Assembly: GCA_964036275.1 (NCBI GenBank)
Contig: CAXIWQ010000284.1
Coordinates: 1 to 64,000, forward strand
Length of the DNA stretch: 64,000 nucleotides
Reading direction: 5' to 3'
Origin: Litoditis marina
Lineage: Eukaryota > Nematoda > Chromadorea > Rhabditida > Rhabditidae
The position numbers and the translations under genes are program-made. Shown one piece after another: positions 10,326 through 21,735 of the stretch. How positions within the stretch are numbered: position 1 is the stretch's first letter; every line of letters begins with the position of its first letter. The notes under the pieces are model-generated. The model did not search any database and was not told the origin of the DNA. It worked only from the letters and a program-made list of their open reading frames with translations.

Positions 10326-13300
10326 TTAATCTTCGTCGTCCTCGTCGTCGTCCAGGTGGTCTGCGATCATCTTGTTCGTTAATTTGAAAACCTTCCTCTG
10401 ATTTTTGGACGACATCATTCTCATTGAATCGGCCAGGTGAGTTCCTAAAAATTCACAAAATGAGTACTACTACAAGAAAAAACATTCTCGAACTACCGTC
10501 GTCGATGTGCGCTCGAAGTGACATTTCATTACAAAAAGTGAAGTAACTGTATGCCACATTGCAACTCACCAAGGTTATCAAAGCGATCGCCCGGTGCGTC
10601 TATTCCCTGAGAAATGATTCCATGCACTTGAGACCTGGAATTAGTGAACATAAAAACGAGATCGAGTTGTGAAAAATTGCTCTACTGAGGTACAAACACT
10701 GCAATGTTACGTTAACTGAGTTTTGTTCAATTATTTTCAACCTGACTTCTAGATGAAGTCGAAGGCATACTTTAAATGATTGGTGATTCTCAACCGGTAG
10801 CTCACTCACCTGCCACCAGGATGTCTTGTGCGGCCGGTTTTTTCTTGTGTCTAGCGGGAAGTTTGGGAGTGGAAACTCTCGCCGAGAACTCTGCGGTGCG
10901 GAGTTACTTCGTCTGAACACGTTTTTTTGTAAAGAGAACATTGATGTCAAAGAACCAGTGCCAGCAGTTCGGAAACCAACAATATGATTCTCTCTCTCCA
11001 CGCACAAATTGTGCAACAATAAAGAATTTTAATGAACATCTGGAAAGGTACAATGTTTTAGTCACGTACCTACTGGTTTGTCTTCCTTCTCTACGAAATC
11101 GGCATCCACTGCTGAACTTGGAACAGAATTCTCATCCCCAATGGCGACCACCTCCACCTCCACATCCGAACTCTCATCGTCGTCTCTCTCGCGACAAGTC
11201 GTGACAGGCGTAACCACGACTTTCGGTTTTATGTCGACATTCGAAAAATCGTTCCCTAGAAAATAAAAATAGAAAATACTACGTGAATTTCAGACCAATC
11301 CGAACGAAATACATGTATTTCGGACGGACACCAGCAAACTACGTGAATTTCAGACCAATCCGAACAGAAATACATGTATTTCAGACGAAACAAGTAAACT
11401 ACGTGAATTTCAGACCAATCCGAACGAAATACATGTATTTCGGACGGAAACAAGTAAACTACGTGAATTTCAGACCGATCCGAACCAAATACATGTATTT
11501 CGACGGACACCAGCAAACTACGTGAATTTCAGGACCAATCCGAACGAAATACATGTATTTCAGACGGAAAACCAAGGTAAACTACGTGAGTTTCAGACCA
11601 ATCGAACGAAATACATGTATTTCGGACGGAAACAAGTAAACTACGTGAATTTCAGACCGATCCGAACCAAATACATGTATTTCGGACGGACACCAGCAAA
11701 CTACGTGAATTTCAGACCAATCCGAACGAAATACATGTATTTCAGACGGAAACAGTAAACTACGTGATTTCAGACCAATCCGAACGAAATACATGTATTT
11801 CGGACGGAAACCAGCAAACTACGTGAATTTCAGACCAATCCGAACGAAATACATGTATTTCGGACGGAAACCAGCAAACTACGTGAATTTCAGACCAATC
11901 CGAACGAAATACATGTATTTCAGACGGAAACAAGTAAACTACGTGAATTTCAGACCGATCCGAACCAAATACATGTATTTCGGACGGACACCAGCAAACT
12001 ACGTGAATTTCAGACCAATCCGAACGAAATACATGTATTTCAGACGGAAACAAGTAAACTACGTGAATTTCAGACCAATCCGAACGAAATACATGTATTT
12101 CGGACGGAAACAAGTAAACTACGTGAATTCAGACCGATCCGAACCAAATACATGTATTTCGGACGGACACCAGCAAACTACGTGAATTTCAGACCAATCC
12201 GAACGAAATACATGTATTTCAGACGGAAACCAGCAAACTACGTGAATTTCAGACCAATCCGAACGAAATACATGTATTTCGGACGGAAACCAGCAAACTA
12301 CGTGAATTTCAGACCAATCGAACGAAATACATGTATTTCAGACGGAAACAAGTAAACTACGTGAATTTCAGACCGATCCGAACGAAATACATGTATTTCA
12401 GACGGAAACAAGTAAACTACGTGAATTTCAGACCGATCCGAACCAAATACATGTATTTCGGACGGACACCAGCAAACTACGTGAATTTCAGACATCCGAA
12501 CGAAATACATGTATTTCAGACGGAAACAAGTAAACTACGTGAATTTCAGACCAATCCGAACGAAATACATGTATTTCGGACGGACACCAGCAAACTACGT
12601 GAATTTCAGACCAATCCGAACGAAAATACATGTATTTCAGACGGAAACAAGTAAACTACGTGAATTCAGACCAATCCGAACGAAATACATGTATTTCGGA
12701 CGGACACCAGCAAACTACGTGAATTTCAGACCAATCCGAACGAAATACATGTATTCAGACGGAAACAAGTAAGCCAACTCACTGATCAGCGACGGAACGA
12801 CGCACAAAATCCATTTGCTGCATGAACGGCCAAGGCTTCTTTTGCGTAGCTCCACTACCAGTCGTTTGACGAACACAGTTTCGTCTATGAGTCTGTCGCA
12901 ATTGTTTCCATTCTTTTTTAAGAACTTCCACTGAAACCATAGTCTCATTGGTGAATGAGATGTAACTAAAAAGGGAAAATTGAGTAACAACACGACAAGA
13001 AAGCAAAACTTGTTCCAGTTAAAGTTGAGAGGAACGAAATAGGGTACAAATTCAACATGACACTCACCTTCGTATTCCACATTAGAGTTGTGGCTAGCTC
13101 CTTCTGTACGTTTGCCCAACTGTCAGCCGTCTTGTCGTGTTTCGAGTAGTCGTCGAGAGATATGTCCCACAAATAAGGCTCCCCTCTGCACCGCCGCGAT
13201 GAGCGCTGCTTTATCAACGCCTGCAACGATGTAAGGGTGACCTTCCCCGCCAAAGTCATCACAAATACCTCAGTAAACTTGTCCAAACAGCAGAAAGAGT

Positions 13301-13574
13301 TCATAAAGCAGGTTAGATGCACAAAGGAAAAGTTTAACCTGTCTACATGAAGTTCAGTATCAAGTCAGTCTGCACAAAAAATGACGAAACCAGAAGATAA
13401 AAAACCACTTGCCTTCATTCTTTTCACTTTTTGTCTTCCGCTGCTTCTTTTTCGGACGGCCTCTGGAGAATTTTCCACTACAGCAACATCACTTCTCGGT
13501 CTATTCTGGTTCTTTTTCGGGATCTTTTCTGGAGATTGTTCTTCCTCCAAGTCCTCTTCAGACGACCAACCCAT
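10326..13574 (-). CDS. MADF/BESS-like Harbinger accessory protein
   Basis: Read from the minus strand. The first exon starts at ATG 13574 and encodes an acidic then basic N-terminus (MGWSSEEDLEEEQ, later RKRSSGRQKVKRMK). Exon 13220-13068 gives the first half of a MADF domain (EPYLWDISLDDYSKHDK, SWANVQKELATTL). The exon at about 12945-12784 gives the second half (LKKEWKQLRQTHRR, TGSGATQKKPWPFMQQMDF). After a ~1.5-kb intron made of minisatellite comes an acidic exon (11254-11059), further exons near 10.9 and 10.6 kb, and a last exon (about 10439-10326) with SMRMMSSKNQRKVFKLTNK and an acidic tail, reminiscent of a BESS motif. Harbinger elements usually encode such a DNA-binding partner that brings the transposase to DNA. 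Several junction phases could not be made to agree, so exon edges are provisional. Confidence 0.75.
11278..12775 (-). repeat. 60-bp minisatellite in MADF-gene intron
   Basis: About 25 tandem units of about 60 bp occupy the intron that splits the MADF gene. Each contains GTGAATTTCAGACC, GAAATACATGTATTTC and an end GGAAACAAGTAA, GGACACCAGCAA or GGAAACCAGCAA. Variants recur in order: units with GACCGATCCGAACCAA are usually followed by a CAGACGGAAAC unit. This hints at a multi-unit higher-order repeat. The sequence is unrelated to the transposase-intron array but has the same period. Short indels (for example near 11515 and 12130) break any long frame. Confidence 0.93.
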
Positions 13575-14018
13575 TTTACGACCCTGTCTAATAAAAGGTT
13601 CTAAAAGTGAATTCAACAGAGTCAACCATCAATCAAAAATACTTCTACACGGTATGAACCATAAATGTAAAACACAATGGAAGTTTTTATTGATTATACA
13701 AGTTAAAAAGCAATGTGACATATGAACTCTTTCTGCTTCGAGGGGGAAAGTGAGAAGGGAACGCGCACGCAAAGTCACGACTTGCGTACAAACCTGAAAT
13801 GAATAAAGATGAATATTCAAAAAAAATTGGAAAATTTGGAAAATTCATAAAAAAGCCTCCAAGTTGGTTCATACTTTTATCGGAAAAAGTCCAGCGGCTT
13901 TGAGCCTCCAAATCCGGATGCGGCGGCTTTTTTCAGGAAGGCAGCCTTTGCTATTTTTTGCCGCTGCATCTGGGTGCAGAGGCTCGAGTTGGAGGCGCGT
14001 AGTCTGAACCCAGCCTAA

Positions 14019-14510
14019 CTGTGGCCGTATTCTCGAAACTAGCAGGAGCTTCAATGTAACCCTAACCTCCCGGCTGCGGGAGCACCCAGCATTGGTGAAT
14101 ACGGCCACATGAATGGTTTTTTGCTGATTTTTTGGCTTCTGTACTTTTCTTGAAAATGAATCTGCGCCACCTTTCCGAAAGTAACCATATAATACAAATA
14201 TATCGGTATTTCCAGTTAGCTGGTTATCATGATTATCATTTTCTATTGCAGAAGAGTCACAACGTACCGCCATAAAGAAGCGGAGAGAGGAAAAAATATT
14301 AATGAGAGAACGCGCAAACGAAGAACTTGGAAAGTGTGAACTCGATGTAGGTGGTTTGGTAATTTATATTCGTAAACAGCGAGTAAATTCGTCAGGTGAG
14401 AGGTGTATGCAATCAAGGAGAGAGATTTGAGTTGTATTCTGATCAGTCATCACAGTAGTTATTTCGAATCACGACAGCAACTGAAAACGCATAGGGATCA
14501 AACTACAAAC
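14019..14510 (-). repeat. Right arm of giant inverted repeat, distal part
   Basis: This is the reverse complement of 1-485, resuming directly after the Harbinger's right TAA duplication. The matching sequence runs to 14500. The next bases, AACTACAAAC, complete the GATCAAACTACA motif found at the ends of a small dispersed repeat elsewhere in the window. Whether the arm continues past 14500 cannot be tested, because its partner lies before base 1. Confidence 0.9.
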
Positions 14511-14609
14511 ACATCCGAACAAAACAAAATGTGAGCATTTTGTCTGTTCTTCCTATAGCGACTCCTATGTCTTTATGTTGTTCTTTCAACGAAATTCTTC
14601 ACGTTTCAG

Positions 14610-17600
14610 ATGGAAACACTGAAGAAAAAACGGGAGGATCTCATAAGGCAGAAACATGAAGTTTTCAGCCAGTTGAAAGCCTGCTTGCAAAAAGAATCGC
14701 AAGCTAAAAAGGCTGATGAAGAACGGAAGAAACGAGTACGTTTTATTTACACTGTAATTACATGCAAACGTTTATCCACATTGCGCATTTGACGCATGTC
14801 ACTCCAAATTGTATTTATTACAAACTGTTCAACACGAGACAAGTGTACATCGATTTTTCCTTGGAAAGTGGCGATCAAGACCGAGCGCCTTTCGCAGCGC
14901 TCACGTATTCCTATTAATTCTTCTCATGGGTTTTCATTTTACTGTGCTATCTTTTCATTGCGATATTCGGATATAATCTGCAGTGTTTTGGTCGGAAACA
15001 TGCGGAACTAAGTGAGGCAGTCAAAAAAAGAATCCTAGCTCGTGGGGGATTGTTCAGGGGAGGAAATTGAATGTCTGAATATGAATAGAGTGCATATTTT
15101 AGGAGTATTTGCAACAACCCGCGCTGCTAGCAGCAATACACGCACAACAGGTTCAAGGTTGGTCATTTTTGCGGTTCATTATTGATTTTAGGACATTTGG
15201 ACGGTAGGCTAAGCTGCTCACGCGTGCGACGTGCATACTCTGTGAATATTTCGTTACATGGGTCCTTACACCTAGGAATGAATCTCAGAGCCGTCATGTT
15301 CCTGGAAGAGGATAAGTGTTAGTTCAGGACGGGTCGTTAACCCCCCTTTCGCGTAACATCTGTTCAGCGGAATCGAGGTTTCTTCAATAGTGTTTGTTGG
15401 ATAGAATGGCGAGATATGCGAAGACGTTATCTCATTCACGTTTCACACGTTGTTCCACATTTTTCAGCTGGTGCGCAGGCGCAATCTAATAGCCTCATTT
15501 CACAGCAGAATCTTATGGCTCAACAGTACAGCCATAATATCATCACAGTTAGTTCATCAACTTTCTCAATATTCATCACACAAAGTATGTAACCGCGGCA
15601 GGAGACTGTGTTCTTGTTTCCTTTTCTATATAAAACAAACTATTCGTTATGCTTTAAAGAAGTAAAAACAGTCTTAACACATGTTATACTTACCAACGTA
15701 CCACCTCTCTAAAGCCGTTCTTATGTTGTCAATACGTTTTATTATGTTTAGACGGATTTGAAATACCAACTTTTACCCAACATATAAATACCCGACAATT
15801 TTAAGCGAATCAACTATCTGCGAATAGGAACTTACAGCCAAATTTGACACAAAAGAGCTCCTATTTCTCGAGTTGTGAAATAATTTCGTCATTTTCAACG
15901 TATAATTACAAATTTGGTCAATGTTATTTATAAAATGAGTTTTTTTAGGGAGAACAGTTCTTGCTGGTATATGCTTACAACACAGTTATTACAGGGTCTT
16001 CAGAGAGATTTTCAGTTCCAACAACAGTTAGCGAGATCTCCTCTGCCCTCCCAACAACCATCTTCAAAGGTTGGTATTTTTATGAATGACTCATATTTTC
16101 ATGACGGGTTGCTTTTATTTGGATGATTATTCTTCATTAAACTTACTGGAATGTCCGAAAAATAATGTTATTTTGGAAACGTAGTCATTACTTATTGTTT
16201 AACATCTAAAATACTATGCAAGTACGGTATTTATGGAAAGGTCTCGAAACGAGCCACTAGGAATGTGTACCAATCGATAATTAGTTTGGGGCGCATCTTT
16301 TCCAACCGTGTCGGCCTAGTTTACTCATTTGAAGCAAAAGTGATGCGACTTGGTTGGTGTCAGTACCTGAACAACCCGTTGTTGTTCTTTCGCTCGACCA
16401 AATTACTAGTCTTTTGCAAATTTCTAGTCTAGGTTTGATTCGGGTGTGGTGCGATTCAATTGTTTTCTTGAAACTGGTTGTTGTTGTCTATTGACCGGTT
16501 AATCACCATTCATTTTTAGCAGACACCGGTTCTTCTTCAACAGGCGACCGGAATGCAACAAATGGTAGCTCCGCATCTTATAGGATCTCGTCCGCCGACT
16601 AGAAAGTATGTTATTTTCATTAAATTATAGCTATTCAAGTTATCTCTGTTTTCTGCAGTCAATAATATCTTGAAAACATGTTGTTTTTCAATACAATTGA
16701 AGTTTTTTGTTCACAGCATTGAATGGCGCTTATGGCATTTGTGATTTGTTCACTAGTGGGGGAAGGGTGGCAAAACACTGCATATCGTGTATGGGATGTG
16801 ATTTGACGAATACGTAATTTGGGATAAACGTTCTCATTCTCATAGTTCTGAAGTATATAACTAACTACGCATGTAGGGTGGAATCTGGAATAAATCAATC
16901 CTTAATAAATTCGATGATTGTTTTAGCTACCCTGCCAATCAACAACAGCTGATCTCCCCGCGCAGAGATAGGGCCCATAGTACGTTGTCGCCCAATATAT
17001 ACGCGATTCCGCCCTCTCGACACAATTCGTTCGGTCAATTGTGAGTGTTATCATTATTCTTAATCGTTGCGCCTGGATGTCAACTAATAGGACAGTTGTG
17101 CACAGTTGAAGGAATCAAACGATGGAGATTATACTATAGCCTCCCATCCGAAGAACTTTCACGGAATGAAGGAGGAATAATGTAAGAAGAGTGGGCGGTA
17201 CAACAGCCTATTCCCAAGTCCTTTTAGTTCGACGCATTTGCACAAGTTTCTCTAATTGTTTTTGTTTATCACAATTTTGATGGATACTTCGGAGTGCTCA
17301 TGTATTCTTTTTCGGTATTTTTGCCACAACTTGCTCAATTTTTGTTACAATGGAGTCTACCCTACATACAGTCAGAGAGAAGGTTCCATTTCATATGGTT
17401 GCTTTACTGAATAAATGTCAGTGAAATTGATGTACTCATGTTACAGGAGTGGCCGTCAGGTTTTGGGTTTACAAGATGGGAAGTCGGAAGGAAATCCAGA
17501 GTTAGCCAGCCCTGCTCCCTCTCCTGCGCCGCAGCGAAATTTCGCTAATTATCCACGTTAGTTTGTCGTTAGATAATTGGGTTATTTTCAAAAATGGTTT

Positions 17601-17995
17601 GCTTATCCTTCATTGTTAATCGTGTTCCTGTGCTAAACGGAGGGGCATTGTTTCAGTGGTTTTCATGAACGGAAAGATGTCAGTCACCCTGTCAACGTTC
17701 CATAAATACATGAGCGGGAGGTAAAGGTGGCTTGATTTTCTATTTAGTTACTAGAAGCATAGCTTAATGGTACCTGGTTCTCACATTATCTTGTCTATGT
17801 GAAATGTGAACATATGCCGATAGACATTATATTGTCTATGTGAAATGTAAACATATGCCGATAGCTTTCTTTTCTCATCATATTTGTCTATGTTCAGCGG
17901 ATGCAGCTGCAGCGTTCGCAAATGCACTGGCTAACTACCAAAATCAGCATAGGGGTGCTGCTGCTTCAACTTCGACCACACCCGGAAGACGATAA
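14610..17995 (+). CDS. GPS2: GPS2-like transcriptional cofactor (5' incomplete)
   Basis: Exons are 14610-14735, 15103-15157, 15468-15547, 15995-16069, 16520-16605, 16927-17040, 17447-17556 and 17898-17995, with compatible phases. The first exon encodes a charged coiled coil (LIRQKHEVFSQLKACLQKE). It resembles the segment of human GPS2, a subunit of the NCoR/SMRT-HDAC3 corepressor complex, that helps bind partner proteins. The rest is Gln/Pro/Ser-rich and low complexity, as in GPS2, ending STTPGRR. The first ATG lies directly after a splice acceptor (TTTCAG), so an upstream exon is likely beyond the inverted repeat or off the window. The family call rests mainly on the coiled coil and composition. 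Confidence 0.65.
16518..16522 (+). promoter_or_regulatory. NAGNAG tandem acceptor in GPS2-like gene
   Basis: The intron ends TTTTTAGCAG. Splicing after either AG keeps frame and adds or omits one Gln codon before the Thr-Pro of the next exon. Confidence 0.6.
17815..17890 (+). repeat. Two-copy ~42-bp tandem repeat in GPS2-like intron
   Basis: Two nearly identical copies share TTGTCTATGTGAAATGT and ACATATGCCGATAG. They lie just upstream of the last exon, which is itself preceded by another TTTGTCTATG. Confidence 0.85.
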
Positions 17996-19230
17996 TAGGT
18001 CCATAGGTGTAATTCATATTTGTAATTTTCCTTCGAACAACTCACCTTCACTTACTGACAAGGGCCCTGGTACGAAGTACGAAGGCGCATCATTATTTTG
18101 CAAATCAATACTACGTATTTTCTCACCTGTCCGATTTAACAACTCTTTCCCTATTAATGTTCTGTTCCTGTATCATCAAGTTGATTAGGTATCAATTAGG
18201 CACTTTACTTGGATATCGCGAACTATCTTGTCTTTTGGAATCATTATTGGATTGTTTCTCCAATGTGAGGTCGGTTAGTAAACGTGAAGCGTATTGTATG
18301 ATTCCATTCGATCATAGACGCAATATTCAGGATTTGTTTTGGAAAATTTAAAAATTACAACCGCTTTAATCGCTTTAATTTACAATCGCTTTAATTTAAT
18401 GATATGTTTTGTGTTATGTATCACCTGAACACCGCCTCGCAACGAAGCGAAGTGATTGAATAAATAAAAAAAATAAAAAATAAATAAATCGAGTTCAACA
18501 TTTCGAGTTTTAAAGTTCTGGGAAAAGAGTGTTCGAGTTTTCGAGTTCTGTGAAAAATCAAATTTTCAACAGTCAAGACTCGAAAGTTGTCGAGTTGTAG
18601 TTGAGTTTTAACAGGTGTTTTCAAGTCGAGTCGAGTTTGGAGTCCAATTTTAACCACCCTAGTTGGAGCTGCTGCATATAATTGACTTTATACAAGCTTT
18701 ATTTCTCTTCCGTATCATTGGGTGTTAAGTGAAGATGTTTGTTGGCCTTAAAGGAAGCAGGGAGTTGGAGTAAAATATGATGGAAAGACAAATTCACTCA
18801 TACTCCAGACGCTTGCCATGAGTTCTCCTGCGGGTCACTCCCACTGCCTTCGACACCTGATAAAATACTGTGATGCGGGTCGCGACGAGGTCACAGTTCA
18901 TTCGACCACCGACTTGATCTTTTGTATAGGACATTGAGCCTGCTATAGAATGCAAAACATGGTTTCTTTAAAAAACCACGAGCCTGCCAAAGTGTTCAGT
19001 TCCAATCAAAACAGCTGCCTCTGAATCACTGAATTTTCACTGGATTCGCCTTGTCTTCGTTTTCTGATATACTTGGAGGAGAAACAACACGACAAGTCTA
19101 GTGGCAGGACTATCTATCTTTTTTCATTCATAGTTGCCACATTATAAGGTATATTCGTCGAGTTTGCTATTTGTCTTTGCTATTCAATTGGTCGATATTT
19201 GCTGGAGTTGGAGCGACCCCAACTCATCTT
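17996..19230. other. Intergenic, retroposon remnants
   Basis: No convincing gene was seen. At 18421-18490 is the tail of a retroposon: CACCTGAACACCGCCTCGC, then GAAGCGAAGTGATTGAATAA and A-rich sequence. The same terminal sequence occurs inverted at about 27515-27575. At 18495-18662 is a run rich in TCGAGTTTT/AACTCGAAA motifs ending near ACCACCCTAG, related to the hAT-type MITE at 30318. Confidence 0.6.
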
Positions 19231-19292
19231 GATTGATTTGTAGTGTGTCGCCATCAAAGGTCTATTGTTCCTCGATTTGCAGTTTGATAATT

Positions 19293-20081
19293 ATGGAGTT
19301 TGATGATAATTCTACTCCGTCTCGTTTTTCTTCTTCCCAGGGTACGAAGAGGACAAGAATCAGTGACTCACCAACTGTTACTGGCTCTATCGATTTCATG
19401 AACTCTATTAAAGATGATCTGGATTTGCTCACCATGGATGGTGCTATGCCATCCTATTTGAAGAATATTATTGGTAAAATGGCTCAGACCATTGTGGATC
19501 AGACCTCAATTATCGATGAGGTCAAGCGTGAGACTAACGATTTACGTGAACTTTGCAATTTTGCTAGTCTGAAGTCTTCAAACCCTATCAAAAGTCCTTC
19601 TTCTGGCATTAAGGAGAAAGCTCCGACTGTATGTGAACACAAATGTGTTGCTGACCCTTGTGAAGATCGTGAGAGATCGCGTGCTGTTGTTATTAGCGGG
19701 GTACCAGAATCTAAGTCACAGTATCCCGTAGGTAGGAATGATGATGATGTACATAATGTGAAGTTGATTGTGAATACGTTGGGCGTTGAATGTGCGCCGG
19801 TGACAGTATACCGAATGGGTCAGGTGGGGTCTAGGCCTCGCCTACTCAAAGTTATACTGCCAACGAGCAAACATCAGCGTTTGTTATGTGCCCGCTCTTC
19901 TTTTCTTCGCGGATCTCAATTCTACGGAGTATGGCTCAGACCATCACTCACTCAGGAAGTGAGAACCAGCGAGAGAGAAAAGCGTGTGCTGAATGGAGCT
20001 GAAGGGGTACCCGGGAACCACCCACAGCGGTTCCAGGGAAACCGGGCGTTTGTTGGAAAATTGAAAGAAATAGGTGATTAG
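19293..20081 (+). pseudogene. Truncated non-LTR retrotransposon ORF1
   Basis: An open frame encodes a short Ser-rich start, a helical middle (about 40-90), a CEHKC-type cysteine stretch, and then a domain typical of ORF1 proteins of CR1-like and related non-LTR elements. The diagnostic segments are RAVVISGVPES, VNTLGVECAPVTVYRMG, RPRLLKVILP and LRPSLTQEVRTSEREKR. ORF1 proteins bind the element's RNA. After EREKR the sequence leaves the family and the frame runs into a dispersed GGTAACCGG repeat. No ORF2 reverse transcriptase follows, so this is a 5' fragment. An upstream in-frame ATG at 19233 exists, but 19293 gives the more typical start. Confidence 0.75.
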
Positions 20082-20084
20082 GAG

Positions 20085-20180
20085 TTAGGAAGTGTTTACA
20101 AAACTGTTCGAACCCAGGTAACCGGAATCTGGTTACTTGGTTACACGGTTTGGTTAACAAACCAACCCGGTCAAAGAAAG
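20085..20180 (+). repeat. Dispersed GGTAACCGG repeat, copy 1
   Basis: Contains GGAGTTAGGAAGTGT, GGTAACCGG, TTGGTTACACGG and GGTTTGGTTAACAAACC. Related copies are at 22125-22215 and 26095-26205. Confidence 0.75.
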
Positions 20181-21068
20181 ATATTAATTCACCGCCGCTG
20201 ACAAATCAGCTCGAGTCGTTTTGCAGAATAATTGCCTTCTCAATGGCACGGAATCGTTCCTGGAACTGTATCCAAGGCTTCCCAAAGGAAATTTGATGGA
20301 TATCAAGATCAAATTCTACCATGTTAATGGCCTGAGGTTGGTTAAATAGTGGTTCTTCAATCATATATTGGATTTAGTTCTCGATCAATCTTGGTATTTG
20401 CGGTCGGTAGACCCAACCGCATTCGAAGAAATAACCGCGCACCACTTGCAAAATTTAAATAAACGGTTTTGTTGTACAGGTTAGGTGCATAACTCAGTAA
20501 GGTGTGGCTATCTCTACGAAAGTGATTTATTTTTGCAGTATAGGGCTTCTTTCACTGATTATAGCGTAACATGTCTGGCCGCCACTAAAACCGTCCAATT
20601 AGTAACCGGTTTGACAAAATATTCTGCCTATTCAATTTTGTATTACATAAAATGTGCAACGGAACAAATAAGTTCCCAGATACACATGATAAGATAAGGT
20701 TATAAAAAGTGTAAAAATGCAATGAAATGCAAAAGTGTAAAGTGTAAAAAGTCAACAAGTTTGTGAAATGCATCCAGTGGATCAGGCTGGCGGTGCGTAG
20801 GACACCCCTGGTAGCAGAGTGGTTGCTACCAGCTGTACCTGTAACCAGTCGGGAATTGGGGCGCGTCGAAAGAAAAACAAAAGCATATATGGAAGATTTA
20901 AAACAAATTAAAAAGAAATGAATGAAAGGTATTTGGAAAATCTATCGGGTGTATGGTTAGGTGTACGATCGATCATGCTGTTAGGCTAGATCTAGATACT
21001 GATCTTCTAGAGATTGTTTTCAAGTTATACAACTATTATTTATTTTTATAAGTTCTTGCGATTTTTCA

Positions 21069-21735
21069 GCCTCAATTCTCTACGGGACTATCATGTTCCC
21101 TCGCCAGCTTCCGACGTTGCTCTTATCGTGCAGGGAAAGAAGTTTCATCTCGCCAAAGGGGTACGATTTTGCAGTTTTATTCAGTTTGAATGGTGATTAA
21201 CCGAGTTAAAAGAACACCCGTCAACACGGAATTCAACCTGAAAAGTTGCGATCCAATGCGATTGCCCCAGGACGTTTCGCGTTATTGCTTTGTGGTTGTT
21301 CCATTGAAAATGACCAAGCTGTGGCAAAACAGAAAACACCCTACTTCGGGGGTCATTTTTATGTCAATTTGACTATATTTTTATGTCAATTCGACTAAAT
21401 AAGAAATAGCAGGCAAAAACAAGCACTGTTTTGAATCGTGCTGTGTTTGTAGTTTAATCTCTATGTGTTTGGGGATAGTTCGAGAATTGTTCTGTGCATG
21501 ACAGATCAAACTGCAACTCAGTTTCGGTCACCGGGTGATTGATTGATTATCGATTTTACAGGCATTGACTGAGCGATGGCGTGACGATCTCGTTGAAGCA
21601 GTTCGCAGTTATAATAGAACTGTGAGAAGAGGCCGTGTCCGGCCACCCAATATCCGTGGTGAAGAAGTCTTTCGAGTGTGCAGAGATCGTAAAATCTGGA
21701 GAGCAGTCAAGGAACACCATTTCGCAACGATATGA
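21069..21735 (+). pseudogene. Unidentified two-exon coding fragment
   Basis: An exon after TTTTTCAG (to 21160) and one at 21562-21735 join in phase. They encode SDVALIVQGKKFHLAKG, then ALTERWRDDLVEAVRSYNRT, and later EEVFRVCRDRKIWRAVKEHH. The pattern RW-DDL followed by a W/F-R-C/A-xDRKxWR tail resembles the extreme C-terminus of some non-LTR reverse transcriptases, but an intron there would be odd. I do not recognise a host family. No upstream exons were found, so it is treated as a fragment. Confidence 0.35.
21437..21530 (+). repeat. Short inverted-repeat element (TTTGTAGTTTGATC family)
   Basis: Starts TGTGTTTGTAGTTTAATCTC and ends ATGACAGATCAAACTGCAAC. It lies in the intron of the unidentified two-exon fragment. 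Related elements are at 28869, 29606, 33331, 38333 and 63741, and at the outer ends of the giant inverted repeat. Confidence 0.75.

Larger units (their letters stand above)
7087..14018 (+). mobile_element. Complete PIF/Harbinger DNA transposon
   Basis: The element spans 7090-14015 (6926 bp). It ends in an 18-bp perfect terminal inverted repeat, GGCTGGGTTCAGACTACG (7090-7107), repeated inverted at 13998-14015. TAA flanks it on both sides (7087-7089 and 14016-14018), the 3-bp TWA-type duplication typical of this superfamily. It carries both expected genes: a DDE transposase (+, 7564-10102) and a MADF-domain protein (-, 13574-10326), converging on about 10.1-10.3 kb. It sits inside the right arm of the inverted repeat, while the left arm keeps the empty site at 485-487. 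It looks structurally complete and young. Confidence 0.95.

Noticed and set aside
11256..12772. Many repeat-protein-like frames on both strands (NYVNFRPIRTKYMYF units)
   Set aside because: All arise from the 60-bp intronic array, are broken by small indels, and lack any start or context of a gene.
8405..12775. CRISPR array
   Set aside because: Units are contiguous tandem repeats without unique spacers, in a eukaryotic transposon intron.
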